Assembly (NCBI GenBank): GCA_937944075.1
Contig: CALDZZ010000230.1
Coordinates: 1-11,093, forward strand
Length of the DNA: 11,093 nt
From: an uncultured Rhizobiaceae group bacterium
Lineage (GTDB): Bacteria > Pseudomonadota > Alphaproteobacteria > Rhizobiales > Rhizobiaceae
Direction of reading: 5' to 3'
Position numbers and translations under genes: made by a program. The notes below the pieces were generated by a model, which was not told the origin of the DNA, searched no databases, and was given only the letters and a program-made list of their open reading frames with translations. Shown here piece after piece: positions 1-6,901 of the stretch (position 1 is the stretch's first letter; every line of letters starts with the position of its first letter).

Positions 1-1
1 T

Positions 2-760
2 ATAGCCAGCTCTGAACCGCTTGCTGCTGCCATAGAACTCTGGGGCTGGCGCGAAACGGCAATGGCTACAGGATTTGTTGTTTTGCTTATTGGAATGGGA
101 ATTTTTATTTTTGTCAAAGACCCAGAAAGAATAGAAAAAAAACCTGGTGAGGAGGGAGGCTATATGACTCTATTCAGAATAAGGGAGTTATGGCCGATAT
201 TTCCCATCATTTTGGGTGGTTACATGGTCGCCGCCGGGTTGCGCGGCTCCTGGATAGGGCCATTTCATGAAGACCTGTTCAATTACGATACACTGGAGAT
301 CGGTCGTGCGACACTGTATATGTCCATTGCCATAGCTCTAGGAACCTTGTTTTTTGGGCCGCTGGACCGGATTTTCAATACACGTAAATGGGTTGTTATG
401 GCGGGTTCCTTAATCGTTTTGATCACCTGTATCGTGATGGCAATATTTATTCCTGCTGACCCATTCTGCTCGTTGGTGGCATTTGTGCTGATTGGCTTTT
501 TTGGGGCAAGTTACGCGGTTCAAATGGCGCATGGAAAATCTTTCATACCTGTGCATTTGACAGGGCGTGGTGTCACCTTGCTGAATTTTTGTTCCATAGG
601 AGGGGCGGGAATATTCCAATGGTTGAGTGGGCCAGTTGTCGAAGCTTACGCTGTCACAAACAATCCCAAGGTAGAATATCAGGCATTATTTGTTTTTTAT
701 GCAATATTGGTAGCGCTAGCCATGTTTGCTTATTCATTTGCCAAGGATGCAAAGCCATAA
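2..760 (+). CDS. MFS family transporter, C-terminal half (5' end outside window)
   Basis: The frame is open from the first complete codon of the window, so the gene begins upstream; the ATG at 62 is internal. The 252 visible residues contain about seven strongly hydrophobic segments that fit TM6 to TM12 of a 12-helix major facilitator. A charged cytoplasmic loop (KDPERIEKKPGEEGG) separates the first of these from the rest, as expected for the central loop. The visible part begins with a WGWRE turn, common before TM6 of MFS proteins. A GPLDR sequence between putative TM8 and TM9 resembles the MFS motif-A repeat (G-x-x-x-D-R) of the C-terminal half. It should be an inner-membrane secondary transporter. 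The substrate cannot be read from this half. The stop lies two bases from the stop of the convergent hydrolase gene, with no terminator hairpin visible between them. Confidence 0.85.
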   Translation: MASSEPLAAAIELWGWRETAMATGFVVLLIGMGIFIFVKDPERIEKKPGEEGGYMTLFRIRELWPIFPIILGGYMVAAGLRGSWIGPFHEDLFNYDTLEIGRATLYMSIAIALGTLFFGPLDRIFNTRKWVVMAGSLIVLITCIVMAIFIPADPFCSLVAFVLIGFFGASYAVQMAHGKSFIPVHLTGRGVTLLNFCSIGGAGIFQWLSGPVVEAYAVTNNPKVEYQALFVFYAILVALAMFAYSFAKDAKP

Positions 761-762
761 GC

Positions 763-1779
763 CTATAACTCATTGCCCGAACCACGAAAGAGTTCAGGCA
801 AACCCAGTTTCTCGTTTTGCATTAGCCAGGCAATAATTTCGTAAGTAACGCGATTGGTGTTTTCAGGGCTTAAAATGTCGCCCGTAATGACATGACTGTA
901 CGGGTCGGATGTTTCCTCTATCTTCAGTACTTTTGTCGGGCCACCCCATTCAGCTGCTACTTTTGCAACTTCTTCAGGAATAATGACCTTGTCATTAGGG
1001 GAGTATATAAAGAACGCAGGTGTTGTTATTTGTGACTTGTCGACTGATTTCAAAACTTTAAGTAGGGCGGTCATCGGAAATATAGCCTTGCTTGGATAGC
1101 TTGTTGTCCACCATTTGCCATGCGCCTCGTTCAAAGGTTCCCAGGAACGCTCTTGACCAGCAACCAGAGGCAAAATTGTTTCTGCCCATGGAATGTTTGC
1201 AAGTGATGTCGAAATGCCATGCAATTCGTAATTTGGTGAAATCAAAACTACGCCAGCGATATTTTTGCTGAGTTCAGGATTTGATAAACCCCATGTTGTG
1301 AGTGAGCCTCCAGTTGAGGCAGAAAGTACAATAATCTTTTTGCCTATCATTTCGCCTATCGTAATCGCTTCGGCATAGTCATTTGCCCAATCCTGTAAGT
1401 CAGCTTCTGCCATGCCGGATCCGTCACGACCATGGCCTTTCAATCGAGCGTAATAAATATTTGCGCCCAGAACTTCTGCTATCTTGTCGGTTACAGGTCT
1501 GGTTTCATGTTTTGTAGCTGAAAATCCATGGATATAAACGAGCGCGATATCTGTCTGAGATTGTGCCGTCGGATCAGCCCAGATGATTTCTTTTTCTGCG
1601 CCCTCTATAAGATTTTTTACATTACCTTCACTTTCCTGAAGATAATTGTCTAGGTTTGAAATCTCGAGATTTGATGCGTCAAAGGTTATGGTTGTATTGA
1701 TTTGTGGCTTTGGACCAATGGCAAATAAGACTACTCCTGCAATCAGGATAAAACCCAGATATTTAAGTGCTTTTTTCAT
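763..1779 (-). CDS. Membrane-anchored alpha/beta hydrolase (lysophospholipase/carboxylesterase-like)
   Basis: The 338-residue protein starts with a lysine-rich tip and one hydrophobic helix (about residues 7-22), read as a signal anchor or uncleaved signal peptide that places the enzyme at or beyond the inner membrane. The rest fits an alpha/beta-hydrolase fold: HGF at 84-86 (oxyanion-hole region), LKGHGRDGSG around 113-122, nucleophile elbow LSASTGG with Ser155, acid Asp263 in YSPNDKV, and His296 in YSHVITGD. The elbow reads S-x-S-x-G instead of the usual G-x-S-x-G. The substrate is unknown; the GHG loop resembles monoglyceride lipase or carboxylesterase relatives. I chose the ATG at 1779 because it gives the N-terminal anchor and has GGAA just upstream. 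A GTG at 1812 would add 11 unlikely residues. The start overlaps the end of the Lrp gene by 17 bases, which suggests translational coupling. Confidence 0.85.
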   Translation of the reverse strand: MKKALKYLGFILIAGVVLFAIGPKPQINTTITFDASNLEISNLDNYLQESEGNVKNLIEGAEKEIIWADPTAQSQTDIALVYIHGFSATKHETRPVTDKIAEVLGANIYYARLKGHGRDGSGMAEADLQDWANDYAEAITIGEMIGKKIIVLSASTGGSLTTWGLSNPELSKNIAGVVLISPNYELHGISTSLANIPWAETILPLVAGQERSWEPLNEAHGKWWTTSYPSKAIFPMTALLKVLKSVDKSQITTPAFFIYSPNDKVIIPEEVAKVAAEWGGPTKVLKIEETSDPYSHVITGDILSPENTNRVTYEIIAWLMQNEKLGLPELFRGSGNEL

Positions 1780-2251
1780 TGGTTTCCATAACCGTAACGT
1801 CAATGTTGGCACGGTTTACAACAGTTCTCATTGCAAAACTAGAATTAATTCGATGGATACCAGGCAATGTTGATAACCAGTGTTTATGGATATATTCAAA
1901 GTGTTCCATATCCCTTGCATTGACCCGTATGATGTAATCATGTTCACCCGACATCAAAAAACAGGCGACAATATAAGGACACTCTTCAACCGCTTTTTCA
2001 AACTCCTGATAATCGGCACCGGATTGACGGTCGAGTGTAATTTGAACCACAGCCGTTATGGACTGTCCGAGTGCCTTGTTTGAAATGATTGCCTGATAGC
2101 CTTCCAAGGTTCCGGAAGTTTCCAATTGCTCTACGCGTCTTGAACATGCTGAAGGTGAAAGGCCTACAGCAGAGGCGAGTTCAACATTTGGGATTCTTGC
2201 GTTCTCCTGCAAGGCTTTCAATATTGATTTATCTATCTTATCAAGTTTCAT
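1763..2251 (-). CDS. Lrp/AsnC family transcriptional regulator, likely controlling the divergent alanine dehydrogenase gene
   Basis: The 162-residue length and layout are typical of Lrp/AsnC proteins. The N-terminal opening MKLDKIDKSILKALQENAR leads into a winged helix-turn-helix, with the recognition helix around residues 32-43 (SPSACSRRVEQL). The C-terminal RAM ligand-binding domain spans about 66-145 and includes the SGEHDY turn (101-106) and the PGI-x-R-x-x-S segment (130-137). Such proteins form octamers or other oligomers, sense an amino acid and bind DNA near their own and neighbouring promoters. The gene is divergent from alanine dehydrogenase, the arrangement known for AldR-type regulators, so alanine-responsive control of that gene is the natural inference. 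The ribosome binding site is weak: only a GGA lies upstream, too far away, and an ATTGCAAT palindrome occupies the bases just before the ATG. It probably forms an operon with the overlapping hydrolase. Confidence 0.92.
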   Translation of the reverse strand: MKLDKIDKSILKALQENARIPNVELASAVGLSPSACSRRVEQLETSGTLEGYQAIISNKALGQSITAVVQITLDRQSGADYQEFEKAVEECPYIVACFLMSGEHDYIIRVNARDMEHFEYIHKHWLSTLPGIHRINSSFAMRTVVNRANIDVTVMETNEKST

Positions 2252-2393
2252 GATTGCAATAATATCCAGTATTTTTTAATTTTGCGCAATAAATCACTTA
2301 TTTATGAAAATTCCAAACAGTAATTTGCAAGGACATTTTGTTCGACTCGTTTTACACTTTTACTGTCAAGATCAGCTATAATTGGAGAGAGTT
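2252..2393. promoter_or_regulatory. Divergent control region between the Lrp gene and ald, with three TTGC-type palindromes
   Basis: This AT-rich 142-base gap must hold the promoters of both divergent genes. It has three short palindromes with related cores: ATTGCAAT at 2253-2260, TTGCGCAA at 2282-2289 and TTGCAA at 2325-2330. Their centres are 29 and 42 bases apart. Repeated half-sites across a divergent region suit an oligomeric Lrp-type regulator, but assigning them as operators is inference. A possible ald promoter is AGGACA (2330-2335), a 17-base spacer and TACACT (2353-2358); the third palindrome would touch its -35 box. Promoter assignments are low confidence. Confidence 0.5.
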
Positions 2394-3509
2394 ATGAAAA
2401 TTGGTGTTCCTAAAGAAATCAAGGACAATGAATTCAGGGTAGGGGTAACCCCTGGTGCTGCGCGGGAATATGTATCCCGTGGTCATGAGGTTTTTGTGGA
2501 AGCCAATGCGGGCGCCGGTATTGGCGCTGATGATAAAGATTATGTAGCTGCTGGCGCACAAGTTCTAAAATCTGCCAAGGAAGTCTTTGAGATTGCAGAG
2601 ATGATCGTCAAGGTAAAAGAACCCCAGCCGAGTGAATGGGTGCAATTGCGAGAAGGTCAAATTCTTTATACCTATCTCCATCTGGCGCCTGATCCTGCAC
2701 AAACAAAGGGTCTGATTGAATCAGGTTGTACGGCGGTTGCCTATGAAACCGTGACGGATGACGAAGGCGGGTTGCCGCTTCTTGCTCCCATGAGTGAAGT
2801 CGCAGGGCGTTTGTCCATACAATGTGCTGCTACTGCCTTGCAAAAGCCCAATGGCGGACGTGGCATTCTAATGGGTGGCGTTCCAGGTGTTTTGCCTGCC
2901 AAGGTTGTTATTATTGGGGGTGGGGTTGTTGGTACACATGCTGCTAAAATGGCTGTGGGAATGGGAGCGGATGTCACCATTCTTGACCGTTCACTTCCAC
3001 GCATGCGCGAACTGGATGATATATTTGGAAACACTGCCAAAACGCGATACTCCACTGTTGAAGCAGTAGAAGAGGAATGTCTGGCCGCTGATGCTGTGAT
3101 CGGAGCAGTGCTTATTCCAGGTGCTGCGGCACCAAAACTTGTAAGCAGGGATTTGCTTTCACGCATGAAAAAGGGATCGGTTCTTGTCGATGTTGCGATT
3201 GATCAGGGTGGCTGTTTTGAAACCTCAAAAGCAACCACGCACTCTGATCCGACCTATGTCATTGATGATGTTGTCCATTATTGTGTTGCCAACATGCCTG
3301 GTGCTGTACCGCTAACCTCGTCACATGCCCTTAACAATGCGACATTACCCTTCGGGTTGGCGCTTGCATCCAAGGGAATTCAGGCAATTGTTGAGAACGA
3401 GCATTTGCAAAACGGTTTGAATGTCCACAAGGGCATGGTTACCAACAAGCCGGTATGTGATGCGCTAAGTCTGGAAATGGTCGCACCACTGGATGCACTA
3501 AAGACCTGA
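2394..3509 (+). CDS. ald: Alanine dehydrogenase (NAD+-dependent)
   Basis: This enzyme catalyses the reversible oxidative deamination of L-alanine to pyruvate and ammonia with NAD+, in the cytoplasm. The 371-residue length equals that of well-studied family members. Residue positions match the Mycobacterium tuberculosis enzyme: substrate-binding Arg15 and Lys75, catalytic His96 (YTYLHLAPD) and Asp270 (VDVAID). The Rossmann glycine motif GGGVVG lies at 175-180, followed by an acidic Asp (ILDRS, Asp198) typical of NAD preference. The family signatures KEIKDNEFRVG near the N-terminus and MPGAVPLTSSHALNNAT at 301-317 are also present. The ATG at 2394 is chosen because GGAG (2384-2387) sits six bases upstream and the protein then begins MKIGVPKE as in the family; a TTG at 2382 in the same frame is less likely. 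Divergent transcription from an Lrp-family gene suggests alanine-dependent regulation. It ends 22 bases from the convergent GNAT gene. Confidence 0.97.
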   Translation: MKIGVPKEIKDNEFRVGVTPGAAREYVSRGHEVFVEANAGAGIGADDKDYVAAGAQVLKSAKEVFEIAEMIVKVKEPQPSEWVQLREGQILYTYLHLAPDPAQTKGLIESGCTAVAYETVTDDEGGLPLLAPMSEVAGRLSIQCAATALQKPNGGRGILMGGVPGVLPAKVVIIGGGVVGTHAAKMAVGMGADVTILDRSLPRMRELDDIFGNTAKTRYSTVEAVEEECLAADAVIGAVLIPGAAAPKLVSRDLLSRMKKGSVLVDVAIDQGGCFETSKATTHSDPTYVIDDVVHYCVANMPGAVPLTSSHALNNATLPFGLALASKGIQAIVENEHLQNGLNVHKGMVTNKPVCDALSLEMVAPLDALKT

Positions 3510-3531
3510 TACTCTCAGGCTGGCAATGAGT

Positions 3532-4077
3532 TTACAACCAGGGTGTAATCTCAACATCCTCGGTTGCTACAGGCGAAAAACCGATACGCTGATAAATTCT
3601 CAAGGCAGAGGGATGGTCAAGTGTATTGGTTTGAATTTTGACCTTTTCCGGTTTGTGCGCCCATGCTGCACTAACGGCGGCATAAGCAAGCCATTTGCCC
3701 AGTCCGATGCCTTGATATTCCTTGCATAAACCAAGGTAGCGCACTTCAATTGCCTCTGGTTGTTGCTGTTTGTCCAATTCAAAAAAACCGGCCGGGCATC
3801 CATCAGCATAAAGAATGCTGATCTCTACAGTTTCATGATTGGTTTGCGAATAAAGAAGGTCGTCTGTTAATTCTCTTCTATCTTCCCAATGATGTGCCTT
3901 TCCAACTTGAGCATATATGTATCGGTAGAAGGCTACCGGTATATTTTCTGCTCTTATCAACGCAAGTTTGGGACGGGAAGGGATTGGCAGACTGCGTAAT
4001 GGTGGGTTGCTCATTTCAAGGTGGGTGACGTGAGCCTTGAGTTTTTCACATGAATTTTTGATGTTGTCATTAGTCAT
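3532..4077 (-). CDS. GNAT family N-acetyltransferase
   Basis: The 181-residue protein has the GNAT core in its second half. Beta-strand 4 (EVRYLGL, about 111-117) leads into the acetyl-CoA pyrophosphate loop EYQGIGLGKWL (120-130), the Q-x-x-G-x-G motif. Motif B follows (NTLDHPSALRIYQRIGF, 151-167). It should transfer an acetyl group from acetyl-CoA to an amine; the acceptor cannot be told. The first 40 residues are not obviously part of the fold. The ATG at 4077 overlaps the end of the upstream sulfurtransferase gene by eight bases (ATGACTAA), a sign of translational coupling. The frame stays open further upstream inside that gene, but no better start is seen. It is the last gene of the minus-strand run and faces ald tail to tail. 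Its role beside a sulfurtransferase is unknown. Confidence 0.85.
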   Translation of the reverse strand: MTNDNIKNSCEKLKAHVTHLEMSNPPLRSLPIPSRPKLALIRAENIPVAFYRYIYAQVGKAHHWEDRRELTDDLLYSQTNHETVEISILYADGCPAGFFELDKQQQPEAIEVRYLGLCKEYQGIGLGKWLAYAAVSAAWAHKPEKVKIQTNTLDHPSALRIYQRIGFSPVATEDVEITPWL

Positions 4078-4915
4078 TGGTGCTGATCTCGGGGCCGTCT
4101 TTTTGTCCCCATTCTGCCCATGATCCATCATAAAGTCTTGTATTGTACCGACCGGTTTCAGCCAAGGCCAAGGCTATGATTGCCGCAGTAACGCCTGAAC
4201 CGCAGGTCGTAATGACAGGCGCGTCCTTTTCAAGCTTGAGATTTTGAAATATTTGCTCCAGTTGTTCCTGTTCCAACAAGGTACCATTGCTGATTAACTC
4301 GCTGGCAGGCAAGGATTTGGAGTTTGGAATGTGTCCGCTTCTCATTCCCTCTCTCGGCTCTGGCGCCTCACCCTTGAAACGATCATTTGGTCTGGCATCG
4401 AGAACAGTGGCGGAATTGCTTGCAATATTTTCTTCTACCAAAGACATGTTTGCTACATTATTTATAGAAAAGTGCGTTTCAAAAACAGTTGGCATGGGTG
4501 GTCTGGGTGCACCTTTTTCGACTGGAAGTCCTTCTTTTCGCCAAGTGTCGAATCCGCCTTTTAGAATGCGAACGTCTTTTGCTCCCATTGTTTTCAAGGT
4601 CCACCACACTCTGGCAGCAGAAAACATTCCGGGGCCATCATAAACGATGATTGTTTTATCATATGTCAAACCCAATGCGCCTGCTGATTTTGCAAATGCT
4701 TCAGGCGACGGCAGCATGTGGGGTAGTCCCGAACTTGGATCTGAAATTGCGTCGATGTCAAAGAACACCGCACTGGGGATGCGTTCTGTCAGATATTCAT
4801 CCCAGCCATTACGTTGTTGAGAAGGCAAGTACCATGATCCATCTACAAAACTTGCTGTCTTGTCATTCAGGTAATCAAGCGCCTCGCGTTGAGAAATCAG
4901 ATTAGAATCAGCCAT
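4070..4915 (-). CDS. sseA: Sulfurtransferase, 3-mercaptopyruvate sulfurtransferase type (tandem rhodanese domains)
   Basis: The 281-residue protein has two rhodanese domains: an inactive N-terminal one (about 10-135, with VDGSWYLP at 24-31 and FFDIDAISDP at 51-60) and a catalytic C-terminal one (about 155-275). The active-site loop reads TCGSGVTA with Cys238. The CGSGVTA form is characteristic of mercaptopyruvate sulfurtransferases, whereas thiosulfate rhodaneses usually carry a CRKG-type loop. Arg175, Arg179 and Arg192 (GMRSGHIPNS) lie where family members bind substrate. The expected reaction moves sulfur from 3-mercaptopyruvate to a thiol, thioredoxin or cyanide, leaving pyruvate. The start is uncertain: ATG 4915 fits family length and has GGGG about ten bases upstream; ATG 4924 and TTG 4933 are in the same frame. 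It lies 93 bases after the AlaX gene and overlaps the GNAT gene by eight bases. Preference for mercaptopyruvate over thiosulfate is inferred from the loop only. Confidence 0.92.
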   Translation of the reverse strand: MADSNLISQREALDYLNDKTASFVDGSWYLPSQQRNGWDEYLTERIPSAVFFDIDAISDPSSGLPHMLPSPEAFAKSAGALGLTYDKTIIVYDGPGMFSAARVWWTLKTMGAKDVRILKGGFDTWRKEGLPVEKGAPRPPMPTVFETHFSINNVANMSLVEENIASNSATVLDARPNDRFKGEAPEPREGMRSGHIPNSKSLPASELISNGTLLEQEQLEQIFQNLKLEKDAPVITTCGSGVTAAIIALALAETGRYNTRLYDGSWAEWGQKDGPEISTND

Positions 4916-5008
4916 AAAATTCATGCCCCGCAAGTTGATTAGTGTAGCCTATCACAACAGATAGTATCTTCTAAGGAGGATTTGTAAAAAAGCATGTTTG
5001 AAACAAAG

Positions 5009-5746
5009 TCAGGAGTGTTTGCCAAAGCGGATGCGAAAACGTCTGTTTTCCCTTCCTTTTTTCTCGATTTTCGCAATATGAATATCACCCAATTCATTTG
5101 TTTCTGTGACATGCGTGCCACCGCAAGGCTGACTGTCTATACAGGCATCTTCACCGATACAGACCAAACGAATCTTTCCCAATCCGCTGGGCGGCTTCAC
5201 ATTTTTGGATTTGATGATGGAAGGATTAGCCTCAAGTTCTGCATCTGTTATCCACTTGGTATATACCGGATGATTATCAGAGATAAGCGTCATAAGCTGT
5301 TCGGAAACATCTTCTTTGTTGAGAGCCGTATCAGACATGTCAAAATCGACACGACTGTCATTTATGTTTACTGCAGCGCCTGTAATCGGGTATGGGCATA
5401 CGACACTTAAAAGATGGCAGGCTGTATGCATTTGCATGAGCTTGTAACGTCGATCCCAATCGATATGACCAATTAGATTTTCGCCAACTTCAGGCAATTT
5501 TTCTCCTGCTTCAGGTACCAACACGATTTGCTGCTTGCTTTGACCATTAACAGTCGTTGCAATCCTGATTATTGATCCGTCTTCTCGTTCGAGCATGCCC
5601 ATGTCACCAGGCTGGCCACCACTAGTGGCATAGAAATTTGTCTGATCAAGGATTATCCCGTTTTGATCATTTATCTCCAGAACCTTGCATTCGCAGGCAG
5701 TCAGATAGGAATCCTCGATGAAAACCGGTTTGGTAATCACAGACAC
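5009..5746 (-). CDS. alaX: Alanyl-tRNA editing protein, AlaX family (free-standing AlaRS editing domain)
   Basis: The protein resembles the editing domain of alanyl-tRNA synthetase without the aminoacylation domain. It is expected to hydrolyse mischarged Ser-tRNA(Ala) or Gly-tRNA(Ala) in trans. The 245 residues include the glycine-rich motif FYATSGGQPGD (38-48) and all four predicted zinc ligands: His107 and His111 in HTACH, Cys208 and His212 in CGGTH. Length and the presence of the glycine-rich motif suit the medium-length AlaX class. The start codon is GTG, supported by AAGGA six bases upstream; that site overlaps the stop of the preceding cysteine synthase gene, and only two bases separate stop from start. 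Coupled translation with cysteine synthase is therefore likely. Exact amino-acid specificity cannot be read from sequence; serine is the common target. Confidence 0.92.
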   Translation of the reverse strand: MSVITKPVFIEDSYLTACECKVLEINDQNGIILDQTNFYATSGGQPGDMGMLEREDGSIIRIATTVNGQSKQQIVLVPEAGEKLPEVGENLIGHIDWDRRYKLMQMHTACHLLSVVCPYPITGAAVNINDSRVDFDMSDTALNKEDVSEQLMTLISDNHPVYTKWITDAELEANPSIIKSKNVKPPSGLGKIRLVCIGEDACIDSQPCGGTHVTETNELGDIHIAKIEKKGRENRRFRIRFGKHS

Positions 5747-5748
5747 TT

Positions 5749-6792
5749 TTATTCCTTGTATTCGACAATTGGTAGATCAAATTTCGTATTGTCTTCAAGC
5801 CAAGCCGGAACTTCCAGGTCCTTTGAACGCAGGAAGGCGGGGTTGAACATTTTTGACTGATATCTGCTGCCAAAGTCACAAAGAATGGTAACAATTGTAT
5901 GACCAGGGCCCAACTCCTTAGCCATTCGAATTGCGCCTGCCACATTGATGCCTGTTGAGCCGCCCATGCATAAGCCTTCATGTTCCAAAAGGTCAAACGC
6001 AATTGGTATGGCTTCATTGTCCGATATCTGAAACGGGATGTCTGGCGTGAAACCTTCCAGGTTCGCAGTGATGCGCCCTTGACCAATGCCTTCTGAAATT
6101 GAACTGCCTTCTGATTTCAACTCGCCATTTTTGTAATATTCAAACAGAGCTGCACCCATGGGATCAGCGAGCCCGATTTTAATGTCCTTGTTGTGCTCCT
6201 TTAAGCCGGCACTGACGCCCGCGAGTGTCCCTCCAGTACCAACGGCTGCAACAAAGGCATCAACCTTGCCATCGGTCTGGTTCCAGATTTCTTGTGCGGT
6301 TGTTTTGATATGGCCATCACGGTTTGCCACATTATCAAACTGATTTGCCCAGATGGCACCGTGCTTCTCGGTTTTTGCCAGCTGCTCAGCCAACCGACCG
6401 GAAAGCTTCACATAGGTATTTGGATTTCTATAGGGTAGTGCGGGAACCTCTACCAGTTTTGCGCCCATCAAACGAAGTGTATCTTTTTTCTCTTGAGCCT
6501 GTGTTTCAGGGATCACGATAACAGTCTTGTAACCCAATGCATTCGCAACGACCGTCAGTCCAATCCCTGTGTTGCCAGCTGTGCCTTCAACAATAGTGCC
6601 ACCTGGCTCCAATCGTCCGTTTTTGATTGCGTCTTCAATTATGAATAATCCGGCCCTATCCTTGACTGATTGCCCTGGGTTCATGAACTCTGCCTTACCC
6701 AGAATTTCGCAACCTGTTTCCTCGGATGCTTTTTTAAGACGTATCAGGGGGGTATTGCCAATTGCGTCGATTGTGCCGGTTTTGATGTTCAT
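5749..6792 (-). CDS. cysK: Cysteine synthase (O-acetylserine sulfhydrylase), PLP-dependent
   Basis: This fold-type II PLP enzyme is expected to make L-cysteine from O-acetyl-L-serine and sulfide. From the ATG at 6792 it has 347 residues. Visible motifs: IGNTPLIRL (11-19); PLP lysine Lys44 in NPGQSVKDRAG; substrate loop TAGNTG (71-76); PLP-phosphate loop GTGGTL (186-191); and GGSTGINVAGA (277-287). It is somewhat longer than E. coli CysK, with a C-terminal tail after LCDFGSRYQSK, and looks like the long alphaproteobacterial form (for example in Rhodobacter). The start is uncertain. ATG 6792 matches the family N-terminus but has almost no Shine-Dalgarno, while an in-frame ATG at 6843 and GTG at 6840 lie behind AGGA and would add 17 or 16 residues. 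Its gene leads the minus-strand run with AlaX, sulfurtransferase and GNAT. Cystathionine beta-synthase-like activity is a less likely alternative. Confidence 0.93.
   Translation of the reverse strand: MNIKTGTIDAIGNTPLIRLKKASEETGCEILGKAEFMNPGQSVKDRAGLFIIEDAIKNGRLEPGGTIVEGTAGNTGIGLTVVANALGYKTVIVIPETQAQEKKDTLRLMGAKLVEVPALPYRNPNTYVKLSGRLAEQLAKTEKHGAIWANQFDNVANRDGHIKTTAQEIWNQTDGKVDAFVAAVGTGGTLAGVSAGLKEHNKDIKIGLADPMGAALFEYYKNGELKSEGSSISEGIGQGRITANLEGFTPDIPFQISDNEAIPIAFDLLEHEGLCMGGSTGINVAGAIRMAKELGPGHTIVTILCDFGSRYQSKMFNPAFLRSKDLEVPAWLEDNTKFDLPIVEYKE
5753..5757 (-). promoter_or_regulatory. Ribosome binding site of the AlaX gene inside the end of the cysteine synthase gene
   Basis: On the minus strand AAGGA lies six bases before the GTG start (5746-5744) of the AlaX gene and falls in the last two sense codons of cysteine synthase. 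It decides the GTG start, since no ATG with a better site is nearby, and it implies translational coupling of the two genes. Confidence 0.75.
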
Positions 6793-6873
6793 AAGAGGAT
6801 GTCCATAATTTTTTGCATTAAGTAACCCTAAAGAATGCACCATTTTCCTGCAAGGTATTGAAGTTTCTGAAAA

Positions 6874-6901
6874 AGAATAAATATGTGTAAGGAATTGCCA
6901 A
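6874..6901 (-). promoter_or_regulatory. Candidate sigma-70-type promoter for the cysteine synthase operon
   Basis: Read on the minus strand, TTGGCA (6901-6896) and TATTCT (6879-6874) are separated by 16 bases. They match the -35 consensus at five of six positions and the -10 consensus at four of six. Transcription would start near 6867, about 24 bases before the upstream start codon at 6843 or 75 bases before the ATG at 6792. The -35 box lies within one arm of an inverted repeat, a position that would allow repression. This is pattern matching only. Confidence 0.4.

Noticed and set aside
2377..2382. Perfect TATAAT just before alanine dehydrogenase.
   Set aside because: As a -10 box it would start transcription inside the ribosome site, only about five bases before the ATG. 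There is no -35-like sequence at the proper spacing, since TTTACA is 20 bases away.
2741..3166. 141-codon open frame on the minus strand inside alanine dehydrogenase.
   Set aside because: It is fully antisense to a gene with all family residues in place. The translated text is low in structure (serine, alanine and proline rich), as expected from the complement of coding sequence.
3510..3531. Possible terminator hairpin (CTCA...TGAG) between the convergent ald and GNAT genes.
   Set aside because: The stem is four base pairs with a nine-base loop and no run of T follows. This is within chance expectation.
4949..4964. CTATC-N6-GATAG inverted repeat between the AlaX and sulfurtransferase genes.
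   Set aside because: Only five AT-rich base pairs and no T-run on either strand. It is too weak to call a terminator or operator.
4973..5410. Strong plus-strand Shine-Dalgarno-like TAAGGAGGA followed by an open frame from 4994, antisense to the AlaX gene.
   Set aside because: The site is 13 bases from the ATG, too far for good initiation, and a nearer TTG is followed at once by a stop. The frame is antisense to a clear gene and its product shows no recognisable features.
5667..6086. 139-codon minus-strand frame within the cysteine synthase gene.
   Set aside because: It overlaps the real gene in another frame and spans its end into AlaX. The composition (many W, Q and R) is typical of a shadow frame.
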